Below, one piece after another: positions 55,096-64,000 of a stretch of 64,000 bases of DNA. Source of the stretch: Halospina denitrificans (GTDB lineage: Bacteria > Pseudomonadota > Gammaproteobacteria > Pseudomonadales > Oleiphilaceae); the NCBI RefSeq assembly GCF_004364635.1, contig NZ_SOAX01000004.1, forward strand, positions 124,001 to 188,000. Reading direction: 5' to 3'. Below the pieces are notes generated by a model. It searched no databases. It worked only from the letters and a program-made list of their open reading frames with translations, and was not told the DNA's origin. Position numbers and translations under genes: made by a program. The first letter of the stretch is position 1. Every line of letters begins with the position of its first letter.

Positions 55096-56408
55096 GCGGG
55101 GCAACTCAAGAACCTGATCGTTCAGGCGCAGCTCCATATTGTCCAGCCGAACATCCAGGTGGTAGCGGCCATCACTGCCGTCAACAATATCACGCTGCTC
55201 AAGGCGCTCAAGGACCTTCCTTGCGGTGTTGGGCAGCACCCAGACCATGTTGCGGTCAACGATGAGTACCCCCTGCCCCTCGGCATGGCGCAGGAGGCTC
55301 ACGGGCTGGTCCCGCTCCGGCGCAGGGCGCTGGGGATAACGCAACACCATCTCGCCCTCGATAACCCCTTCGGGCAACCGCAACAACAGTTCCGGGACGG
55401 CCATCTCGCCACCATGGGCAGACAGGCGCTGAAGACTGCTGGAAAGGGATTCGTGGAGCTTCATCTCCTGCGTTGCCCGCCTGGAGGCGCGACCCTCCTC
55501 CGAGCGGCTTGTGCGCTGGAGTGCCACGAAAGCGCCGAGTGCCGAGTCCAGGCTCCGCGCATGCAACCCATCGGCTGTCCACTCAAACACCTGGCGTCCG
55601 AAGTCTTCCCGTCCGGTTTCAAAGGAGTCGATCCCGATCTGCAGTGCAGCGTCAAAATAGCCGTCCTCTTCCGAGGCGTCGATATCAATGCGCATGCTGC
55701 GTGCAATCACCGGGTCAGCGAGGACCGGGTCCAGAGTCATCCGCTCAACGCGGAATCGGCTCTGGCCCTGCCACAGACTCTCAAGCAGTGGCGCCATCTG
55801 GTGGTCCAGGCTTACATTCTCCACCCTGAGCACCCCGTCGCCCACGTCCATCTCGAAACCGGGCCAGTCCATGGCCAACTCGTGACTGCCGCTGCCGTGC
55901 CAGTAATCCGCCGACATCACGAACTGCTCCACCGTTCCGCGTGTCCCGGCCAATGCCTGGATATCGATATCCGGCGACCAGGAGAACGATGGAATCAGCA
56001 GACGCCCATCCAGATGGCCGCCCAATCCCGCCTCGAGTCGCAGCTTCGGTTTCTGTTCCGGGAAAAGCGTGTTGAGCACGCCCGAATCGTCATTCTCGAG
56101 CCGGGTCACGGCCCTGATGCCGGTTACTCCATGCTCAAAACGGGTAACAAGGTTGACTGGCTTCGCCAGGGCCGGCTCACCATCGTCCCCTTGCGGCGGC
56201 AACAGCTGTGTCCTGGCGGTCGCGCTCAGGTAACCGCGCTCATAGCTCACCGGCCGCAGGCGCCACTCATCCTGCTCACGGGCTTCCAGGTCCGTCACCA
56301 GGCGTTTGAACTGGGATTCCGCCAGGACCCCGAATCCATAGGGGGCGCCGAGTGCGACACCAATCAGCAGAATCAGGGCGGCCAGCGGTAGAAAACGCAT
56401 TGATGGCT

Positions 56409-56412
<4 letters not shown>
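55087..56412 (-). CDS. YdgA-like DUF945 envelope protein
   Basis: A 441-residue protein with N-terminal membrane anchor (residues 6-24) and the DUF945 opening: LAALILLIGVALGAPYGFGV, WRLRPVSYERGYLSATARTQ, GVTGIRAVTRLENDDSGVLN. The remaining beta-rich repeats are probably periplasmic. Function in the family is unknown. It overlaps ppk by 4 nt, so it is the last gene of a lifO-hemB-ppk-ydgA transcript. Confidence 0.8.
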
Positions 56413-60579
<4,167 letters not shown>

Positions 60580-60793
60580 AGGGCTACACCATGCCGGGCC
60601 ATATGGGTTTCTGTTTCACAGGCCCCATTATGCCAGATCCTGCGCCAGCGGCGAGGCAATGGGCATAAAACCCAAACAGCGTCGCAAGTGTGATTTTTTG
60701 TAGTAGCACCGGGCAGGATACACGGAAGCATCTAGACTGATGGTCAGGTTACACTGACATAGTGGAGCCTCTATCCCTTGATTGACCGTTTTC

Positions 60794-60817
60794 AGCCGGG
60801 CCCTGCCCGGCTTTTTT
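60794..60817 (+). terminator. Strong intrinsic terminator without an upstream gene
   Basis: AGCCGGGC (60794-60801), loop CCT, GCCCGGCT (60805-60812), then TTTTT: a textbook Rho-independent terminator on the + strand, preceded by 215 nt without a coding gene in that direction. It would end a non-coding RNA or shield tetR. Confidence 0.85.
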
Positions 60818-60841
60818 GTGGGTTTCGCTTGACTAAAGAAA

Positions 60842-60855
60842 TGAATGGTGATTCA
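60842..60855. promoter_or_regulatory. Palindrome before the third TetR gene
   Basis: TGAAT-GGTG-ATTCA (60842-60855), 49 nt before the tetR ATG and next to TTGACT (60829-60834), a -35-like hexamer. Probable autoregulatory operator of the downstream TetR; the matching -10 is weak. Confidence 0.5.
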
Positions 60856-60903
60856 CTTTTATTGACGCATTGGTTCACCGCAAAACCGGAGTGAGCAGCC
60901 AGT

Positions 60904-61524
60904 ATGGCCTATCGCGAAACCCCCCGCATGAGGGCGCGGAAGGAAGCAACTCGCCAGCGCATCCTCGATACCACCCACGCCCTGGTGGCCGAGGGCGGCT
61001 TCGGTCTGGCATCGGTGGCACGGGTCGCCGAAAACGCGGGTGTCGCCATTGGCTCCGTCTACCGGCATTTTGACTCCAAAAGTGACCTGTTTGCCGAAGT
61101 ATTCCGACGAGCTACGGAACAGGAAGTACACAAGGTTGGCGAAGCACTGGACACCGCCGCTCCCGCCGACGAGGCACTGGCGGAATCGCTTGGTGTTTTC
61201 GCGCGCCGTGCCATCCGCAGCCCGACCATGGCCTGGGCCCTGATTGCAGAGCCCGTGGACCCACTGGTGGATGAAGAGCGCCTTCGCTACCGCCAGGCCT
61301 ATGCCGAACTGTTCCAACAGAACCTGACGCTGGGCATCGAGCAAGGACACTACCGCCCGGACCAGAATCCACAGCTTGGCAGTGCCGCCATTGTGGGCGC
61401 CATTGCCGAAGCCCTGGTTGGCCCGCTGTCGCCCGCCGCCGGCGGACTGGACAGTGACTCGGCGGACCGGCTGATCAACGACATTGTACGGTTCTGTATG
61501 CAGGCCGTACGCACTGGGGAGTAA
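60904..61524 (+). CDS. TetR-family regulator
   Basis: A 206-residue regulator: RQRILDTTHALVAEGGFGLA then VARVAENAGVAIGSVYRHFD, DSKSDLFAEVFRRA and a ligand domain resembling regulators of acyl-CoA metabolism (AWALIAEPVDPLVDEERLRY). It is cotranscribed with the acyl-CoA dehydrogenase gene 6 nt downstream, so this is an autoregulated operon. Confidence 0.9.
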   Translation: MAYRETPRMRARKEATRQRILDTTHALVAEGGFGLASVARVAENAGVAIGSVYRHFDSKSDLFAEVFRRATEQEVHKVGEALDTAAPADEALAESLGVFARRAIRSPTMAWALIAEPVDPLVDEERLRYRQAYAELFQQNLTLGIEQGHYRPDQNPQLGSAAIVGAIAEALVGPLSPAAGGLDSDSADRLINDIVRFCMQAVRTGE

Positions 61525-61530
61525 AGCGCA

Positions 61531-63216
61531 ATGAACGCACCCTTTGAAACCGGCCAGGACAGCACCTTTCTGGCGGAGACCCACGACGTATTCAATCAGC
61601 CCCCCGCGCTGGAGAACTACAACCTCTTCCGCGAGGACCAGGCTCTGCGCGAGGCGGTCAAGCGCGAGGGCGCCGAATGGGCCACGAACGAACTGGACGT
61701 GTACGGCGCGATCACCGGGCGTGCGGATGTGATCGACCTGGGCTTCCGGGCCAACGAGAACAAACCCGAGCTGCTTACCCACGACCGCTACGGGCATCGC
61801 ATTGATGAGGTACGGTTCCATCCGGCCTACCACGAAGTCATGACCATGGCCCTGGAAGGCGGACTGCAGAGCGCCCCCTGGACCGACCCCAGGGCCGGCG
61901 CCCATGTTGCAAGGGCGGCGCGTTACTACATGCACTCACAGGTCGAGGCGGCCCACTGCTGCCCGGTGACCATGACCTTTGCCTGCGTGCCCGCCCTGCG
62001 CAAGCAGCCGGACCTGGCCGAATACTGGCTTCCCAAGATCCTCAACCGCCACTATGATCCGCGCAATGTGCCGGACACGGAGAAACAGGCGGTCACCATC
62101 GGCATGGCCATGACCGAAAAACAGGGCGGTTCGGACGTCCGCGCCAACACCACCCGCGCCTACCCGGTAGCAGAAGAAGGACCCGGCAAGGCCTATGAGC
62201 TGGTCGGGCACAAGTGGTTCGTTTCCGCGCCAATGTGCGACGCCTTTCTGGTACTGGCGCAATCCTCCGGCGGACTGAGCTGCTTCCTGCTGCCACGCTG
62301 GCGCCCGGACGGGACCAAGAACCCGATGCAGCTCACGCGCCTGAAAAGCAAGATGGGTAATGTGGCCAATGCCTCCAGCGAAACCGAATTACGCGGCGCC
62401 CTCGCCTGGATGGTCGGCGATGAGGGGCGCGGCGTTGCCACCATCATCGAGATGGTCGCCATGACCCGTTTTGACTGCATGATCGGCTCCTCCGCCGGCA
62501 TGCGCCAGGCTGCGGCCCAGGCACTGCACCACTGTGCCCATCGGAGCGCCTTCGGTGGCCGCCTCAGCGAGCAGCCCCTGATGCAGAACGTCCTGGCCGA
62601 CCTGACCCTGGAGAGCGAAGGCGCCGTGGCGCTGACCATGCGCATGGCAAGGGCGCTCGACCACCAGGACGAGGAGAACGAACGTCATCTTGCGCGGCTG
62701 GTGACCGCCGTGGGCAAGTACTGGATCTGCAAACGCACGCCCCAGCACGCGTACGAGGCCATGGAGTGCATCGGTGGCAGTGGTGTGATGGAAGACTGCA
62801 TCATGCCAAGGCTGCTGCGCGAGTCCCCGGTCAACGCCATCTGGGAAGGCAGCGGCAACGTGCAGTGCCTGGACGTACTCCGGGCAATGAAAAAGGAGCC
62901 GGGCGTACTCGACAGCTTCTTCCGGGAAGTGAACCTGGCGCAGGGCATGAACGGCCACTTCGACGCCTTTGCCAGCGCGCTTGAGGACGAATTCCGGAAT
63001 ACGGACAATCTGGAATACCGGGCCCGCAACCTCACCGACCGCATGGCGCTCGCCATCCAGGCCTCCCTGCTGTTGCGCGGCGACAACCAGGCCGTGGCCC
63101 AGGGTTTCTGCGCGGGGCGCCTGCAGCAGCGGGACCACTTCCAGTTTGGCAACCTGCCGGATGACGTCGACTGTGCCGCCATCATCGAGCGCGCGACCCC
63201 CAGCATGGAGGACTGA
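61531..63216 (+). CDS. AidB-like acyl-CoA dehydrogenase
   Basis: A 561-residue flavoprotein of the AidB branch: YNLFREDQALREAVKREGAE, HDRYGHRIDEVRFHPAYHEV, the strongly conserved MTEKQGGSDVRANTT, GHKWFVSAPMCDAFLVLAQ and C-terminal ECIGGSGVMEDCIMPRLLRE-WEGSGN. E. coli AidB (541 residues) binds DNA and lessens alkylation damage; isovaleryl or other acyl-CoA activity is also possible. Here a TetR partner of fatty-acid type suggests a metabolic role. Its stop overlaps the DUF503 start (TGATG). Confidence 0.9.
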   Translation: MNAPFETGQDSTFLAETHDVFNQPPALENYNLFREDQALREAVKREGAEWATNELDVYGAITGRADVIDLGFRANENKPELLTHDRYGHRIDEVRFHPAYHEVMTMALEGGLQSAPWTDPRAGAHVARAARYYMHSQVEAAHCCPVTMTFACVPALRKQPDLAEYWLPKILNRHYDPRNVPDTEKQAVTIGMAMTEKQGGSDVRANTTRAYPVAEEGPGKAYELVGHKWFVSAPMCDAFLVLAQSSGGLSCFLLPRWRPDGTKNPMQLTRLKSKMGNVANASSETELRGALAWMVGDEGRGVATIIEMVAMTRFDCMIGSSAGMRQAAAQALHHCAHRSAFGGRLSEQPLMQNVLADLTLESEGAVALTMRMARALDHQDEENERHLARLVTAVGKYWICKRTPQHAYEAMECIGGSGVMEDCIMPRLLRESPVNAIWEGSGNVQCLDVLRAMKKEPGVLDSFFREVNLAQGMNGHFDAFASALEDEFRNTDNLEYRARNLTDRMALAIQASLLLRGDNQAVAQGFCAGRLQQRDHFQFGNLPDDVDCAAIIERATPSMED

Positions 63217-63506
63217 TGGAGCACCCCCATGTGGCCGCCATGACCCTGCGCTTCCAGGTCTATGGCTGTGAAACCGTACGGGACAAGAAGCGTGTCTTTG
63301 CAGCCATGCGACGGGTCTGGGGGAAGGAACCGGATCTGGCCGTGGCCGAGATCGCCGATCAGGACGATCCGGGACTGGCCACCTGGAGCGTGGTCACCAC
63401 CGGCCCGGATCCCCAGTTGCTCCAGCATCGCCTTCAGGAAGTGGAGAAGGCGATCCTGGCGCGCATTGATGCCCCGATTCTCGACACACAGGTCGAAATC
63501 GACTGA
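63216..63506 (+). CDS. DUF503-like small protein
   Basis: A 96-residue protein with the DUF503 (YlxP-like) pattern: CETVRDKKRVFAAMRRVWGK, LAVAEIADQDDPGLATWSVV, then LLQHRLQEVEKAILARID. YlxP relatives are linked with ribosome maturation in Gram-positive bacteria; the role here is unknown. It is coupled to the AidB-like gene by TGATG. Confidence 0.75.
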   Translation: MEHPHVAAMTLRFQVYGCETVRDKKRVFAAMRRVWGKEPDLAVAEIADQDDPGLATWSVVTTGPDPQLLQHRLQEVEKAILARIDAPILDTQVEID

Positions 63507-63527
63507 ATAAAAAGCAGTGCACCGCTC

Positions 63528-63746
63528 CTACTCGGTGCTTTCTTCGACACTGTCGCCTGCTTCCTCAGCGGTTTCGCCCGCCTGTTCCATGGTATTTTCC
63601 TGGGTGCCGGTCATGTCCTCGGTGGTTTCTTCGGCGCTGTCCGCAGCATCCTCGCCGGTCTCCTCCATAGAGGAGTCATCACCGCAGCCGGCCAGGCCCA
63701 GCGTTGCAACGAGCATAAGACCAATAATCCATTCGCGCTTCATCAT
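63528..63746 (-). CDS. Small acidic lipoprotein
   Basis: A 72-residue protein: MMKREWIIGLMLVATLGL then lipobox LAGC, followed by a low-complexity Glu/Asp/Ser/Thr-rich mature part with no fold evident. It is like other small acidic lipoproteins of halophiles. AAGGA precedes the ATG; a second ATG three bases later is equally likely. Convergent with DUF503, 21 nt apart. Confidence 0.6.
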   Translation of the reverse strand: MMKREWIIGLMLVATLGLAGCGDDSSMEETGEDAADSAEETTEDMTGTQENTMEQAGETAEEAGDSVEESTE

Positions 63747-63781
63747 TTGCGTTTCCTTGTGCATTGAAGTGTACGCCGGAG

Positions 63782-63799
63782 TTTTACATTCTTTTACAT
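63782..63799. promoter_or_regulatory. Tandem TTTTACAT repeats before the lipoprotein
   Basis: TTTTACAT occurs at 63782-63789 and 63792-63799 (10-bp period) in the 218-nt divergent spacer between the small lipoprotein and the partial gene at the window end. One helical turn of spacing suggests a regulator site. Nothing else stands out in the spacer. Confidence 0.35.
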
Positions 63800-63964
63800 A
63801 CTGCGGCAATAACCTTTGAATTACCTCTGATTCAGAATTATCAGCCTATTAGCGGACAGCCCGTGAGGGAGCGGCGCCGAAGACTGGTCTATGGTGGCCT
63901 CAGGCCTTATACTGGACTGCTTGAGGGAGAATCAGACAGGTTGGAAGGGACATAATGGCGAGCA

Positions 63965-64000
63965 ATGGTTGCCAGAATCACCTCTGAAATCCGGACACCC
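63965..64000 (+). CDS. Possible 5' end of the next gene (partial)
   Basis: An ATG at 63965 opens a frame (MVARITSEIRTP) to the window end. GGAAGGGA lies at about 63943-63950, rather far for this ATG and better placed for ATG 63955, whose frame stops after ten codons. Too short to identify. Confidence 0.25.
   Translation, partial: MVARITSEIRTP

Larger units (their letters stand above)
60580..60903. other. Non-coding spacer, possible small RNA
   Basis: This 324-nt gap between divergent lifO and tetR has no credible protein. It holds a strong intrinsic terminator on the + strand (60794-60817) although no + strand gene lies upstream, an ACACGGAAG at 60720-60728 resembling a CsrA/RsmA site, the small hairpin TCAG-GTTACA-CTGA (60744-60757), and a TGAAT/ATTCA palindrome near tetR. 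No convincing promoter was found for a + strand transcript. Confidence 0.4.

Noticed and set aside
63764-63955. A 63-codon frame upstream of the window end
   Set aside because: No ribosome site or motif, covers the divergent promoter region and its direct repeats; probably chance.

Overview
The window looks like a chromosomal segment of a gammaproteobacterium of the Marinobacter/Pseudomonas type. The evidence is gene order: radC-coaBC-dut-algC-argB, rpmB-rpmG, ppk-hemB, argA-argE, dsbA-cytochrome c4-engB, and trpGDC linked to a Vfr-type crp, an osmC and speD are all pseudomonad-like linkages. The accessory genes (class B flavin monooxygenase, SDR, GMC alcohol oxidoreductase, coniferyl-type aldehyde dehydrogenase, AidB-like acyl-CoA dehydrogenase, lipase foldase) suggest an aerobic marine or halophilic user of lipids and hydrocarbons. 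The genus is inferred, not proven. No rRNA, tRNA, CRISPR array, transposase or prophage gene was recognised.

1-14 kb: a PepSY protein and a PhoPQ-like two-component pair, a c'-type cytochrome, metY, rpe, a DrrAB-like ABC exporter, a 3' remnant of a TonB-dependent receptor fused to the end of a TetR gene, small lipoproteins, and a trpEGDC operon preceded by a short reading frame ending in three closely spaced Trp codons (probable trpL leader).

14-23 kb: a signalling block of two-domain KaiC-like ATPase, receiver-GAF-GGDEF-EAL protein, membrane FMN glutamate-synthase-like protein, PAS protein and CheB-CheR-PAS fusion. It sits between trpC and crp, which are neighbours in Pseudomonas. 23-30 kb: GST, crp, osmC, speD, a monooxygenase-SDR-hydrolase operon behind an array of 10-bp repeats, and prkB.

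30-45 kb: a very large DUF1631-like protein with degenerate GGDEF/EAL domains, argA-argE, a PilZ protein, argB, a membrane-anchored AlgC-type phosphomannomutase, dut, coaBC, radC, rpmB, rpmG. 45-64 kb: a nuclease-family protein, dsbA, cytochrome c4, engB, a TetR-controlled aldehyde/alcohol oxidation operon, coaD, a lipoprotein-type gamma-glutamyltransferase, a ydgA-ppk-hemB-lipase foldase operon, an orphan intrinsic terminator, and a TetR-AidB-DUF503 operon.

The most unusual structure is a family of four long intergenic hairpin elements (A 24261-24370, B 24865-24984, C 42531-42645, D 43993-44098). Each has a conserved core of about 63 nt that folds into two small hairpins, enclosed by perfectly complementary arms of 20-31 bp whose sequence is unique to each copy. 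A and B flank osmC, C and D flank coaBC, in the same inverted-gene-forward arrangement, and the two members of each pair share a core subtype. Differences between copies are compensatory in the stems. Three of the four lie 30-46 nt upstream of a start codon, so they would form structured 5' leaders.
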